Notes: generated by a model from the letters alone, not told the origin. 64,000 nucleotides of DNA from Paragonimus westermani (GCA_008508345.1 QNGE01000952.1:62001-126000); one strand, 5' to 3'; shown: positions 48,780-61,548, counted from the stretch's first letter. Numbers and translations: made by a program.

Positions 48780-49125
48780 CAGGCCTGTTGAGAAATCAAT
48801 GGCACCTCCTGAGGGCGTGGTAGAATTTCAAATCCTGGTTTGGGTAAGCTCAGACAAAAATGATATTAGAATGTAGTCCATCCCTCACAAAGAGGCTGTT
48901 TACAGATTCTGTAGGAATGCAAAAGCTGCTATCCCTTATGAGTTATATTTAAACAATCTTAACCATAATCCACCCACTATCTACCAATAGGGAAAATATC
49001 ACTCAAAAGGTTTTTAGACTTCCATTATTTCAACCTGGAAAGAAGTCCCTATCGAGTAGTTATCGGTTGAAGTTGACAGGGCAGTTATTGTATCTAATCT
49101 CGAGGCAGTCAGACAAGCTGAAAAA
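48780..49125 (+). repeat. Hammerhead SINE-like repeat, plus copy (copy 7)
   Basis: Recognised by the head (ATCAATGGCACCTCCTGAGG, then TTTCAAATCCTGG), the tail region (AGAGGCTGTTTACAGATTCTG, then AAAAGCTGCTATCCC), and the body (GGAAAGAAGTCCCTATCGAG, then GTTGAAGTTGACAGGGCAG) ending with GAGGCAGTCAGACAAGC. The hammerhead itself is deleted between 48,845 and 48,890. Orientation is plus throughout, so this is not a fold-back copy. Confidence 0.65.
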
Positions 49126-49979
49126 AAAATCATATTCAAGTAGTTCTTCCAGAATTCCATGAGAATATTCCGGCATAGATGATCCAGGCGATGAATCTGA
49201 GGATATCTCGAGGATCCTCAGGAAGATTTGGAATTGTTACTTAACTTTCTGTTCAATAGTGAGTAGTGCGTAAAGTATCAAAATACGCGGAATGTTTTCG
49301 AAGGTGGGTGAAAACGAAACACTCACAGTCCAGTCTGTTCCGAGGAACAGAATTGGGGAGCACATAGGTAAAGTGGGTTCACTCGGGAAGTCGGTTGAGA
49401 TGCAAAATAAATGCACTGTATTTCCTATTAAATTTTAGCTAAGAATGGACAAATTCAAAGTGGTTGGTTCTGATTATTGGAACTTTGCTACGATCACACT
49501 TGAAATTCATCCGAGTTGGAATCTGTTAAGTAAACAGCCATTCTGAATAGGAGGATGTGAACGTTTCAGCTACCAAGTAAATTATGCATTGAAATGAACA
49601 TTGTTGTACACTGGGTTCTATGCCGGTGACTCTGTGATACATAAAGAAACGATTATGCCGTGCACCCGTTTAAGTTCCTTAATGAGATGAACTGTAGCGA
49701 TTTTGAGAGGCATCAGCTCTCAATTATCATGTTCCTAGTTGGTGGACACGTATGAGAATGATACAGTTGAGATCAGCCAGTTGACCACGGTATTCAAGTA
49801 CACTGCTCAGTCATGTGAGCCACGTTTCGGATAACTTAAATGAACCGCCGATGCGGCATGCCAGCGGATCATCACTGGTATCAAGCGTGCTGACCGTAGC
49901 CATCCTCGTCAAAACGACGCCACCTAGTTAAAACGTTTTACCACTCTGGCAGTGAACTCAGACATGATAAATGTAACGA
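49126..49979. other. No gene recognised
   Basis: Nothing identifiable, though the 3' part of the minus-strand PLE at 50 kb could extend into it in decayed form. Confidence 0.4.
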
Positions 49980-50570
49980 AAGCAAGGGTAAGATGAGGCT
50001 TCTTTGGTCACCTAAGTTTCGGCATCGGTTGTAATGGACGCAACTACCGAAAGGAGCGTGCTACATTCGTAAATATTGTGATGAATGTTGTTGGCCAGGT
50101 GGTCACCCTTGATTTTTTTCTGATCGACAAGTTGTTGCCAAGACTGGCATCCAATAGATGTTTCCATACATAAGAAAGTATGTCGTTCATCTCGGTTACA
50201 CTGTCCTCTTCCTCCCTTGATTGGCTTAAGGAACACTGGATCAGTCAGTTTTCGAGCTTCTTGATTACCCTATAGTGATCAGCAGGCCGACAACAAGTTT
50301 AGCCTGTTGAGTCCAATAAAAATTTGTGCACGATATCAACCAACTTCGTACGAGGTCAGTCCGCGTTTTTCGATGAGGCGAGACCAAGATCTTTTACTCT
50401 CTCTTTTAGGTTTTCAAATTGACCCTCAGTTTGTAGGCGGTTCGCATATTTTAGTGGCAACTTGAAATTTGGATCCAATGAAAGTACGTCCAGTTGAGAT
50501 TTTGTAAGCTGATTGGACAATAAAGTATGAGTGTGTTTCGAATTTTTAATGGCGAACGCTAGCGTGTGCT
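49980..50570 (-). mobile_element. Penelope-like element with internal deletion
   Basis: On the minus strand a good N-terminal block comes first (50,560-50,375): TLLSNQLTKSQLDVLSLDPN, FKLPLKYANRLQTEGQFENL, KERVKDLGLA. It is followed by VFLKPIKGGRGQCN (the LKPDKG motif) at about 50,235-50,190. Then, with no RT in between, comes KIKGDHLANNIHHNIYE (50,120-50,070), the linker that normally follows the RT. About 1 kb of RT is therefore missing. The GIY-YIG nuclease is not recognisable below 50,010. It is the only copy with a well-kept N-terminus. Confidence 0.75.
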
Positions 50571-51005
50571 CACGAGTGTTTTTGAACCTTGAAGTGTTTT
50601 TGTGGTTTTGACAAGGTTTTCAACTTCAATTCGACAAATAAAAGACAGGTTAATAAGCAAACTGGAAAACCTTGGCTAGGTCGCTGTAAACCTGTTCAAT
50701 CTTTCTTTAGACATCTGAATGTGAGAACTAGTAATTCTGACACGATTCGTGCTGTTAGCCGGGATTTATTCTTTACAAAGCGACCTGGAGTAATGCACGG
50801 GAAATTTGCCTGGTACCATAAAGTTTCATAAAATTTCACATGTGCGCTCAACCATTGCTTCCCACGAAATGAACATAACTGACTCAGTGCATGCAAAGAG
50901 TTTACCCGAAAAAAGTGGGAACACTGAGCTACCTTTATTCGTTTAGTCAGAACAGGGAGAACATTTAGTTGTGTGTGCAGGCTGTATGAAAATTTGCTGG
51001 TTCTA
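50571..51005. other. Probable PLE 3' flank, decayed
   Basis: Overlapping frames on both strands (about 80 and 115 codons) have no domain. The last 150 bases loosely resemble the segment between the GIY-YIG stop and the ribozyme of the 27 kb copy, so a plus-strand PLE tail may lie here. Confidence 0.3.
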
Positions 51006-51070
51006 CGTTGATGATTGATAAGAATTAATCGAAATGTTAACATCTCGCTTCGTATGTCTTCACTCTGTTT
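51006..51070 (+). ncRNA. PLE hammerhead ribozyme remnant
   Basis: The 3' half is strikingly kept relative to 27,876-27,916: CGAAATGTTAACATCTCGC (GAA, stem III ATG-TTAA-CAT, cleavage residue C, stem I TCGC), followed by GTATGTCTTC, which matches ATATGTCTTC downstream of the other ribozyme. The 5' core reads TTGATAA instead of CTGATGA and the left arm of stem I is changed, so it is inactive. Confidence 0.5.
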
Positions 51071-51157
51071 TGCCTAGATAGAATCATGCCAAGCAGTAAG
51101 TTGTAACCATAGAATGAAGATCAAATTACCGTTGGTGATTAGTGTCAGATTGATTCA

Positions 51158-51475
51158 ATGACTAATGCTACACTTAGCACGAACTGGAGTGAACGAGACT
51201 TAATCCGCACTCAAGATCGCACACGAATGGTGCGTTGGGTGACGTTGAGTTGCGTATTGTTATTGGGTGTTATGCTGTTGTTCATAGTCAAACGGTGGGC
51301 AGGGGTTAAAAGGAATAGTGTGGGAGTTTTTGTCAACGCTACCGTTCTTGAAAAAGCTAGGTTGCTGGCTATGTCAGGTGTTATGTGTTGTATGCTTATT
51401 AGAAAACACAACTCTGCTGATCAAGTTTTCGCTTGCACTTTGGGGCAAAAGAACATAACAGCCAAGCTACACTGA
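51158..51475 (+). CDS. Unidentified ORF with one membrane segment
   Basis: An open frame of 105 codons starting MTNATLSTNWSERDLIRTQD. It has an N-glycosylation-like NAT, then a textbook hydrophobic span, VTLSCVLLLGVMLLFIVKRW, ending in positive residues. A possible splice donor (AAACG-GTGGGC) follows the span near 51,290, in which case only the first part is a first coding exon of a small membrane protein. No homolog is recognised. It lies just downstream of the PLE remnant. Chance is a real alternative. Confidence 0.25.
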   Translation: MTNATLSTNWSERDLIRTQDRTRMVRWVTLSCVLLLGVMLLFIVKRWAGVKRNSVGVFVNATVLEKARLLAMSGVMCCMLIRKHNSADQVFACTLGQKNITAKLH

Positions 51476-54400
51476 GTTGTCACATATAACATTTATTATG
51501 GACTTAGATGAACAAAGTTAACCGGCTACTTGACGAAAACCTACGAAACCGATACGCTTGAAACAGAAAGATGATTTTAGTCGGCTGGTTTAGGTGGTTC
51601 ACAAGTGGGTGGACAGTTTGTAATGGGGTCAGTCACAGCGCCGTGTACTCTCTAACTTTATGAGAAATAGCTGAGTGTGGATTTAATGAAGCACGAAGAA
51701 GGAAATAAAAACTTTAGAACAAATGAAATGCCATTTATCCAAACGGGAATAATTTCCATCACTTGAATTGTTGTGTACAGCTGTCTAAAAAATTATTCTA
51801 CTAGCCACGGGGGGTGAGCGCCGCTTCAAGAAGAAGGAAGGGAAATATAAAGAATTTACAGGAAGCAAAATGTTCATGCTAACAGCGGTTGGCTTTTAGA
51901 AATCCGAATTCCGAATGCTAAAGAGTTTACTACCATATTGAGCTAACTTGGACGCATTCTGACGGTTTCCAATGAAAAGTCTTAAAGTGCAACAGCACAG
52001 ATTTGTCAAATGGAATTGCTGCCATCAGATATTTGGTCACCAGAGATACTTCATCAACTGAACTCGAAGAAGTTAAGGAATACCATTTTACTGACAAACA
52101 ATACCATAGATGCGATGCTCACGCGACTTCTCTTAGAAATAATACGACCATAAACTCTGTGTACACAATACAGGCAAATGAAAGTTACTGAATGACTTGC
52201 AAAATAACAGATTGAAGAAACTAAATTATAGAAATTTGTTTGAACATTGAAAACTTGTTTGTTTGGTTAGTTGGGCAGCATACCTGCGTGACTGTTTTGT
52301 CAAAATGAACCTCATATTTACCCTCCCAGAATAAAGCAGCAAAGCTTTGGCCCAAGGAATTCAAACTTCATCCAAAATCAGAACCTAAATTGACTATTGG
52401 ATTTAACCGATGATGGTTCCAATTCGAGACAAATGTGTTACAAAATCATTATATGATAATGTGATGTAAGTTTTCATACGCACTGGATGAGACAATCCCT
52501 AAATAACTGTCCTCTTTCAGTAATCACCAGATGCTCTGTTTGGTGCGAAATATTCCACCGAGCCGTTTAGTGTGTTCATGAAAGACAAACTACGAGTAAC
52601 CCCGAACAGTATGAATTATCGAACTTGTTTCCAGATAGGTTAAAGGCAGGAGCAACAGCTACATTGGCCGTGCTAGGTTCCATTCCTTTTAAAACCTCCA
52701 TCAATGGACAAAAATAGAAACATTGTTTCTTAAGAATATCGAGGAAATCGAAGATAACAAGCGAAGCGGAGAACAAATAAATTGAGGTTTTGGTAAAGAG
52801 CATTCTCAAACGACAAAGCTGACTACTTTGGGGTCTTGTTTTTCAGATGTTCTTGAGTAGAGGCTAACCCGTAAAGAGGAGTAGAATGACCAATCACTGT
52901 TGTTCGCTTCAATTAGAAGTAAAGATATTTTGAACGTCAGATTGTGTCAATTCCCCCAGTTAGTCGAGTACCAGCTGAGGCATGTGTGATATTTCTAGCT
53001 TATCATAGGTTATCCTTAAAGCGACACTTCTTCATATCAAGCAAATTCAGTCAGTCCCCACGTTGTTCGTCTCAGAGACAAATATGTAATTTATTGCTGA
53101 TCCATGAAAAAGAACCATGTGGAAGTTACCCGTGCATGATCTTGTTGATATTTGTGAGTTGTAACACACGGTAGGTGAGGTGGACTTTGAGGTGTTGCTC
53201 GTGACCAGTTCCTCACTGGCAGTGGTTAATTTAGCCTGATGACTCACAATGACAGCTCCACAAACGTGGTGGACATGTGCACGGCGGAGGGAAGAGGAAT
53301 GAGACACATTTTTCAATAATATACCTTGTCGTATTCCACACTGCCCTGCCTAAAGTGGTAGTATACCTACAGGTGCATGCAGGCTGGTCGAAACTTTCTC
53401 CGAGTGTACAAGGTCATCTAACTCATCAGTGGGCTTCTCAGTAAATATTGCCCACAAGAAGCATGAGGACCGCCTGTGATTCATCCGGTCGAACCTTCTC
53501 GGTGGCGTAAAACTTATGGAACAAAGAAAAAGCTTAATTTGTAGCACAATGCAATTCTCAGTTTGTCGAGTTACTGACAAGTTGCATCCGTAAAATAAAT
53601 AACCATTACCGCCCTCAAAGTTTTGGCCCTTCTTCTGGTTGATTGAGCCCAGTTCGTAGTTACTTTGTTTCAACCCGTTACATACTTAAACGTCTTGTTT
53701 TACTTTGGCTTTCACTATAACAATATCCGGTACTACAAAAGAGTGTCATCCGATTTGGTCGTTGTGTTTAAGTCACTTTGCTTGAGTTGCCTGCCGTGAT
53801 AAGCCACAGCCTTCTCCTTATCAGTGGTTAACCTCGTATCGACCAATTCGTTCAATCGCATTCCTTTTCAAGCAGTACGAGTGAAAGTTCGAAAAGTTCA
53901 ACGTAATTTCATTTAACACCAAAAAGACCTCACATTCTCACTGAATGAAACGACCAGATAGGGTCACTTTTCATGACATCATAGAAAAAGGGTTTCATAT
54001 TTTAAAAGTGTCAAAACTATAATAAGTCAGCCTTTGACAAGTGAAACAGGACTTTGTGCACATGGTTGATTTGAGACGTGCAACTGAAAATATAGTTTTG
54101 TAACATCACCTTAAAAAACTACTAGGAAACTCTTCTTACTTGTAAAATGCATGATGGTGGACTCTTGGTGCCAAACTAATAACACTGTGCTTATTCACGA
54201 TTCACTCAAACGGCGCTGCTTTGCAGTCTGCCAAACGGGCGAAACTGCCGAAAAAAGGTCTCCTCCCAAACTACTCACGGATATAAGAACCCTTAGCCTT
54301 GACACACAAACATAGAACCGCATGTTAGTTTCCCAGCAAGCACGGCAGATAAAAGTGCTTCTGTTTTCACTGTCCTTTATCTGTTATCCCATTCGTTCGT

Positions 54401-56794
54401 CAGAGACGACGGTGTTTCCACTGTCAACGGACTATTCATTGGTGACGTGTTTACCATACCACTAGTCGATCAACATTATAAGAACAGGCTTTCCGCTAGT
54501 TAGTTTACCCGTAACCTTTTATCAACAAACCCAAACATTAAAGATGAGAAGTTAGTAATAGGATGCTGTTCTGATGGGCGCTGACAGTTGTGCACTCCAA
54601 GCGTACTCAGTGTTGGAAGTATGCCTGCAATAACGGCTGACTTTCACATTTCGGAATACGATTTTCCATGCACGGTGAAATTGACGGAAAAGGGTTTTAA
54701 AATGTAATCTGAAAGTTAGTTTATAACTGTTGACTATCTTCCTTCCAGTAAAAAACTCTACCACGCGAAGAAAGCATGTGAATGATAGTTCCATGTAGAA
54801 TTGAGGGAGGTTTTTACACAGTCTGAAGTGATATTGTGTTTAATCAGGTTAAAGCCCCTACCAAAGTACTTATACACTGTTGTTACGTGTCAGCTATACC
54901 ATGGAATTTCCATCAAACTCAACGTTTCCTGGTAAACAACGAATAAAAGTTCAAGTACGTCAACTGACTATAGAAATACTCACTGGTAAAATTGGCAGCA
55001 ATCCATAATTTGCCCGCGATGTGTGAAATATGACTTGGGTTTCCAGCTGCTGCTTACAGACGTCATTTTTTCGTCACGAGCTAGTTGTTCGAATTGATAC
55101 GTCTGAGAACTGACGCCATTGTATTACTGAAGTGTCAGCTCTACGACGGTGTGTACTTGCAGCGCGCTAGCGTGAGCCAACAGTTCTCACCTGCGCTTGT
55201 TTCACAAACACCTTTGCTTCCCAAGCCCTCAATGGGTCAATGGAAATGGCCAGCGCTCCTTCAAGGGGCCATAAGACTGTAATTAAATAGTGAGCCTTGA
55301 CCAAACATGTCAAGGGTGCGTGTGAGAGCATAACAAATTGACCGACTGCACCCTGACTTCAAAGAATAACATGGAACATCGTATGGTAAAAAGCCCGAAG
55401 GTTTGAACGCTGGGATAAATGTGTGGTTTTCATTTACTAAAACAAAACAAACTTTTGTTCTGTACGTCGGCTTTTAGCAGTGTTGTTCAGTTAAAACACA
55501 AAATGGAACTTAAGGGTTGCATCAGTGAAAAAGCGAGAAAGTTTTGCTGAAACGACTACATTGAGTGCGAAATGAAAATCTGTCCGCTCTACACTGTGAA
55601 AACCATTATCCAGAGATAGTCCTCTGGAAAAATCAGACATCCAAGTCAATCACGAGCCAGTTGACTACAGTGCGGGAGATATTCACTTTCTTCAGTCTTT
55701 CCAAAAAATGTAATCCGGCCGTAGAGCTGCTGTTCACGTACACGTCCATTCACACGCGTCAGTTCATCAACCATTCTCGTTAGATTAAATGGGTGATAGT
55801 TTTCTACTCGTTGTGAGATAGTGGTACAGTGTCAGTTTCCCCTCTCGGCGAAGTAATTCTCCGCTGCATCACACCATATTTTCGACTTCACTTACTTAAC
55901 CGGACTTAACCGAACACTTTTCAGTCAGTGATAGCTTTGAGAACGAATAACCTCTGTTCGGTTGTAATTAGTCGTTTGCGAGTACTACTAATGGTCGCCT
56001 GGTCACACCAAACCGAAAGGAACCAACAGACGATTCACTCGCACAATTCGTTGTACAAAATGCGAGTAGTTGTGCATCTTGTTAAGTTACCTGTCATGTA
56101 GAAAACTTCCATTATATTGAGCACAACAATCAGCAGTTTGCTTACTGATGTCAACATTTTAACTGCAACTGGGCCGTTGTTGTGTCGATGTACTGCAGTC
56201 GTGTTTGAGCTAGACCTGGTGATATTTAACCAGACCGGTTTACCATAAGGCAAGGTTAAAAATTTTATATACCTCAGGTTAAGAAAGAAGGCCAAACCAG
56301 CTTAGTGAGTCAGCGACCTACGAAAGCAAGCCTTTCTTTGACTGACAGATGAATTTATCAGTTGTCAGAAGAAAGCCGAATAGTTGCCTAGCTACCTGAA
56401 GCTGTCCCCCATGACTGGCGTTCTCATTCCATATGTTAAACATCTGGCAACCATTGCACCAGATAAACCCAGTTCACTCCGGATGACAGTTTTCACAAAC
56501 ACGTTAAGTTGCTCGTCCTACCCCCTCGAAGAAATCACTGGACTAAATTTTCTAACTTTTTAAAAATCTTCAGCGGTGTTCATACTTGTCACAACAGAAT
56601 TATCCTATTTAGGCTTCCATTCAAACCGAAATGAATGATGTCCAGCTTACAAAAATGCTTAGTGTTCGACAGGACTGATGATTAATAGCCGGACTTAACA
56701 GGGCACTTGCAGTATCTCTTTTTAAGGTGACCAGAAAACCCCAGTCTTGTCCGAGGAGCAGTGTGGTTGTAAATTTATACCGGACACCTCTAGT
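51476..56794. other. Long stretch with no gene recognised
   Basis: Frames up to 107 codons (53,350-53,673 minus; 53,047-53,316 minus; 52,944-53,174 plus) have no named domain. No LINE, PLE, Gypsy or SINE motif was recognised by eye. Confidence 0.45.
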
Positions 56795-57050
56795 TTGTCT
56801 ACTACAAGATCACTAGTGCAATGATCAAAACGGTTACCCCATGGGAACGTGAACTGGAGTCAAAACCCCACCCAACCAGTACCAGTAGTGTTTATCACCA
56901 CTGGTAATTCCTGACCCGAGTGAAACTCGGGTCTAGCGAATTAATTAGGAAGAGGATGACAGAAACCTCCATATGATTGTGAAATGTATCGTGATATATG
57001 AGTGATGCACAATGTTGATCAAACAAATAACCGTCAGCATATAAACAATT
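56795..57050 (+). repeat. Hammerhead SINE-like repeat, plus copy (copy 8)
   Basis: The head region (AGTGCAATGATCAAAACGG, GGAACGTGAACTGGAGTCAA) is followed by the ribozyme region. That region has lost stem II but keeps GAAACTCGGGTCTAGCG. The arm GACCCGAG-TGAAA-CTCGGGTC at about 56,915-56,935 now forms its own 8-bp hairpin. The tail is weak and fades out near 57,050. Confidence 0.55.
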
Positions 57051-58361
57051 TATTTTACTGGCACACGTCTACACAGTTCGGAATTCGGCTTACATTCCGA
57101 CAGACTGCTACATTCGACACCACTTCGTAACAATACTTTTGGGTTGGCCTGATGCTTATAGCACGATAGTAATCCATTAAACTCCAGTGTCCTCTGCAAG
57201 TTATGTTGGAGTGTTCCTAGATCCTGTTGTGAAGTTTGCCTTTGGTTAACATAGGTTCACTGAAATTATTCCGTAAAGTTCGTGACTTGTGTGATGCAAT
57301 GGTTATAAAATGGCCACTGATGCATGACAGATGTGTGGGCTGTTGGTAAGAAGGACCTAGTGAATTCATGATCTGATTTAAGACACATCTAAATGTAAAT
57401 CACTCAGCTGAAATACTCAATTCCGCACGATTTTGCAACTATTCACAACAGGGATAATGAACCAGAAAAGCCTCGTTTGTGATTTAATTTGTCAATAAAG
57501 CTGAATTGTTTCGAGTAAATTCTTCTTATTGCCATCATTTTTAACTTACTTGGCTTTTGTTTATTTTTCCTGATGATCAAATTGTTTTTCGGTTATCAGT
57601 AAGCAAAAACAGACCAAAGAAGCCTGTTACCATCTGCCAACGTTGAAGTGGCTTTCAGAATCACAACCAGTCAGCGGCTAGACTAAATCAGCTATGTAAT
57701 AACATGTGTGTATGGTACACTTAGTGCCTCAGGTGCACAACTGACCTTTAAGGTCAAATAAACATTCATAAATAATTGAGGTTAAGGTAGACTTCGAAAA
57801 ATTTCCCACTCAGATTTGAATGTTAGACTGTTTGGTTTTGACAAGCGAAAAGCACTCTCTAGTTTACTAACACACTCTAAGAATTAACAGAAGGTCTATG
57901 GATGTAAATGAACAACTTCACACAGTTTACTACGATTATTACGATCATGTCGCCCACAAGAGATGACCATTCATGCCGTTCCACAACGTGCGAAGGTGAA
58001 CATCAGGGTGAGTACGGGAAAATTAACATGCACATGTGCACATGTTCAGAAGAAGGGGACTGGTACGGGTATCGTTTACTTTATGTCTTTATTAATTTTG
58101 ACGTCCGAAACTAATATTGTTCGGCAAAGCAATGTTCAAGTACATTGCTTTATTGACCTGTTTTTAGGAGTTAATGAGAACTAACGGTTAACATGACGAT
58201 TTCTGTGAAACCGGACAATAAATGTGGTCATGAGAGTTGTGTCAGTTTAGTGGATTAAATAGATCCCTTTTGATCAAACTCACAACATCCATCGTGATCA
58301 TTCTTCTATATATTTATAAATAAGAAGACTCATTTCATAGAATTGACTACCCTACAAAACC

Positions 58362-58362
<1 letters not shown>
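57051..58362. other. No gene recognised
   Basis: A strong donor-like GGTGAGTACG at about 58,005-58,015 follows two overlapping short frames, one of them Cys-rich, but no matching exon could be identified. Confidence 0.35.

Positions 58363-58398
<36 letters not shown>
58363..58398. repeat. (ATC)12 microsatellite, RTE tail
   Basis: Twelve uninterrupted ATC units. It directly abuts sequence matching the reverse complement of the RTE 3' terminus, so it is most simply the element's own triplet tail in minus orientation. Confidence 0.9.
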
Positions 58399-58440
58399 GA
58401 CAGCAATACATCAGTGGTTAACACTGATGTATATTAAACC
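58399..58440 (-). mobile_element. RTE LINE 3' terminus, very short copy
   Basis: GACAGCAATACATCAGTGG after the ATC tract matches ACAGACAGCAATACATCTGTGG at 17,997-18,018, the end of the minus-strand RTE. Similarity ends after a few dozen bases, so this is an extreme 5' truncation. Confidence 0.65.
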
Positions 58441-61274
58441 CGAAACGTTACAAAGCCTGAAAGCACGTTTCTTGACTGGAGAGACTTCATTGCACATTAT
58501 TTTGTACGTAAAATCTAAGGTGGAAAGAATGCATGGTGGATGAAAGCGACGTTTGAGAAAGCACACTGAGAATTGCTTTTTAAGACTCAGTTATATACCT
58601 TAATATTGCCACAAGAAGAAGCTGGTAACCAGGTATTTCTGAACACAAAATCAGATGTAACCCACTCCCTTTCACCGTTTGGCAGTATATTGCACACCAT
58701 TTTCATCAACTCATTAAAAGTTGCAATTCCTCTCATACTCTTTCCTCAAGCACGTTTTCCATCTCTCTGAGGTATGCAGTGTTTGCGTGGTGATTAACTC
58801 AAGAGAGGGGATTTGACCCAGAGCATTCTTACTTGCAATTTTCGCTTAGTGCCAAGCTGAGAACCTCAGTACAAATATAAAATAATTGAGTAAACCAGGA
58901 TCGTGATGTCATTTAGCAGATGATCGCGTGCTGACGTCTAAGGTTTGCGTGATAGTTCTAATCGGCATAGTGATGGTAGATAGAATGATATTCGTTGCTT
59001 GTTTCACCGGCAGTGTGCACCTGTTTTCTTATACATTTTCCGACTTGTGCGTTCACTACTACGACGATTCAAACACCGCCTAAAAACCGTGATACTGGGA
59101 AGTTATGGGTGCATATCAGGGATCAGTAGTAATGAAATACACTATGGTGATCGATAGGAGGAGAGTAGTGGTGTAGAATAGCTGATAATTTGGCAGAATT
59201 CTCGTAACGACTGGATTGTTCACAAGGAATGGCGTATTCTGTTATTACACATACAGACGGCTTACAGCTTTCTAGGCGATCTTTCGCCATATAACAAATA
59301 GACTACTTGGGTTACCATGTAGGTAATACATGCACATACGATTATTGGCTACCGTTTACGTAAACATAAATAAGCGTTCAATACAACCAGCTTTGGCCGC
59401 ATTTCTTTCAGAAAATTAGTTCACCCGACAAGAATAATTTCACTGATACGTCATAAACATGAGTACATACGGCCAGACAAATACAGGAGCCACACAACCC
59501 CAAATCTCACACCCTAACGAGCCTGTTTTGTGCTTCCGACTGGCTGGTTTGTGATACTAGTAAGCTTTGGCTACGTTCGTTCTAGCCACCGGGTCTTCAG
59601 CTTGCATTCTAGTGATTGGCCACAAGGTAACGTATCGTTGGTCCAATCCCTTATTTGAGGTCTGATAGGTGGTTGGCCATTGAAAACCGTCGTTCTGAGC
59701 TTGCTTTGTTTGCAAATCTTGCGGTGAGCCGTTGGCTTAACCACCATGTGGATGCACACTTGACATCACTGATGATATTCTATTCCAAAACGTACTTGGT
59801 TTAGGAAATTTTGTTCAGTTTTTGTTTCTCCTCGCGTTCGTTGGCTGATGTGCGCTTTTTCAAATCAATAAGATTTTTCATTTTCTTTGTGTAATTCATC
59901 TTGATTTTGTTGGAACGACAACCCTGATTGGCAATCACCTAATCTTTGATCAACCGTTGTGTGGTGAGTGATACGTATTGAAGGCGCACTGGTTTTCAAT
60001 TCCGCAATTCTGACTGTTCTTGTTCTCTCCCATCGTAAAACAGTGCCTGCTTTTGTTGCAAATAGTTAGACGTTCTGTGCAAAACTACTTGTAAAAGGAC
60101 TGGCAGTAAGGCTCGCAACCTTCAGCTGAACACAAAGTCAACTAGGCTAAGGTCGATAGTTGGTGGTGGCATGTTTCGCAGTTCTGAGTATGACTACTGT
60201 TGTCTGTCTTCGATGAATGTTAGGATCTTCTTTGCAATTTCAATTGTTTGTGAGACGGTCAATGATCCCACTCTTTGAAAAATCTTCCAAATCACAGAGC
60301 GGGTAAGCCGCTGTCCTTCATTTCATGCTAAGAAAACTAATCGCATAACTGCTTATCACCGGCTGCCAGCAATAATAATTGTGTTTCTAACCACAAAATA
60401 AACGCCTAGTGATCCAAAATAACTGTGAAAAAATATGTTTTTGTTGCTCCGATTTGCAATGGCTGTCATGAAAGCCCACCTCATGACGTTGCTGTTTTTA
60501 ACGGGCTACTATCTTGTTTTTGATTTTCATCACATTTTGACAGACGATACGTGACCGATAACACAACTGCCGGGTTCTATAAATGCCGCTGTCCAACCTG
60601 AGTGCACTAAGTGAACTCATTTCAGAGGCACCGCTCTTATCTCTGTGTTGAATGTCCTGTCGTTTTTGGTAGCAGTTTAAGAGCCGTAACTGACATAGAC
60701 CGCCAACTTTTAGGTCATTTTTTATGTGACCAGCTGTTTTCTAGAATTTCTGCCGGCTTCTCAACGTTTGGGATCGTGGATTTTTCATCTTGGATGTTCT
60801 ACATACTTTGATTGCAGTAGTGGATAGCAGTAAATCATGATGGCGACTAATAATTCAGTACACGATACACTTGCACACTGCAGCATGTTGGCGGTGAACG
60901 CTGTACTTTAGAAGTCTAGCCAGGAGTTTTTGAAGGCACCTTGGTTACTGGTCCAAAACATGAATACAAAAGAAGCTAGAGACCTGGAAGCCGCGTGCTC
61001 AACCGTCTTCTCAAATTTCGACGTAGTGAATTTCTGCAACTCAAGAGCATCGGCTGAATTATTCGGTTCCTTTGATGTCTGCAGTCTGTTGGTTTTCCCT
61101 GTTGTGACAATATTGTCCTAGGGCCCAACCGGTTTCTTTCACATCTACATACCATGACCATGGAGTCATAACAGGTCTACACCAGGAACGTCCATCACAA
61201 GCATCTTGATTTTACTGGAGTGGATTGATAGTCCATTTACCGAAGACGTCTGAAAACAACAAGTATGCATGTTC
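58441..61274. other. No gene recognised
   Basis: Frames at 60,611-60,811 and 60,930-61,121 show no domain. Nothing else identifiable. Confidence 0.4.
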
Positions 61275-61352
61275 TCATGTTGAACATCACCCATATTTGA
61301 TCGCAGCGTTCGCCTTCAGATAGACATTTCAGCCAGCCTCTTTCGAAGAGAA

Positions 61353-61397
61353 GCACCAGACTCGAGTTACACTCTCATTAGAGCTCGTCAGTAGTGT
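61353..61397 (-). ncRNA. SINE hammerhead ribozyme, left arm of copy 9
   Basis: In minus sense: stem I ACACTA/TGGTGC (with wobble and one terminal mismatch), an intact core CTGACGA, stem-loop II GCTCT-AATG-AGAGT, a second core box mutated from GAAA to GTAA, stem III palindrome CTCGAG, and cleavage residue C. One base away from a complete consensus core. Confidence 0.7.
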
Positions 61398-61548
61398 ATA
61401 TACTTGCCACGGCCTGGATTTGAGCTCCAGCCACGCTTTGATGTGGCAACCGTGTTGACCACTGCGCCATTGACCTCACATTATGCACGATCGAAGTATC
61501 AAATCTGAACGCTCAACCAATTTTGCTTGTGAACGGTGTCAAGGGTAT

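Noticed and set aside
50696..51043. 115-codon minus-strand frame
   Set aside because: It runs antisense through the PLE ribozyme remnant and flank; best explained as a shadow of non-coding PLE sequence.
53350..53673. 107-codon minus-strand frame
   Set aside because: No motif, no transposon landmark and no splice sites; compatible with chance.
58363..58398. Poly-Ser tract of a protein (plus frame 58,343-58,543)
   Set aside because: The Ser run is only the ATC microsatellite of an RTE tail read in one frame.
61403..61480. Stand-alone tRNA gene on the minus strand
   Set aside because: The T-arm and A box are good, but the acceptor stem does not pair and the anticodon-like loop is 8 nt. The same sequence recurs in every SINE copy, so it is a tRNA-derived SINE head.
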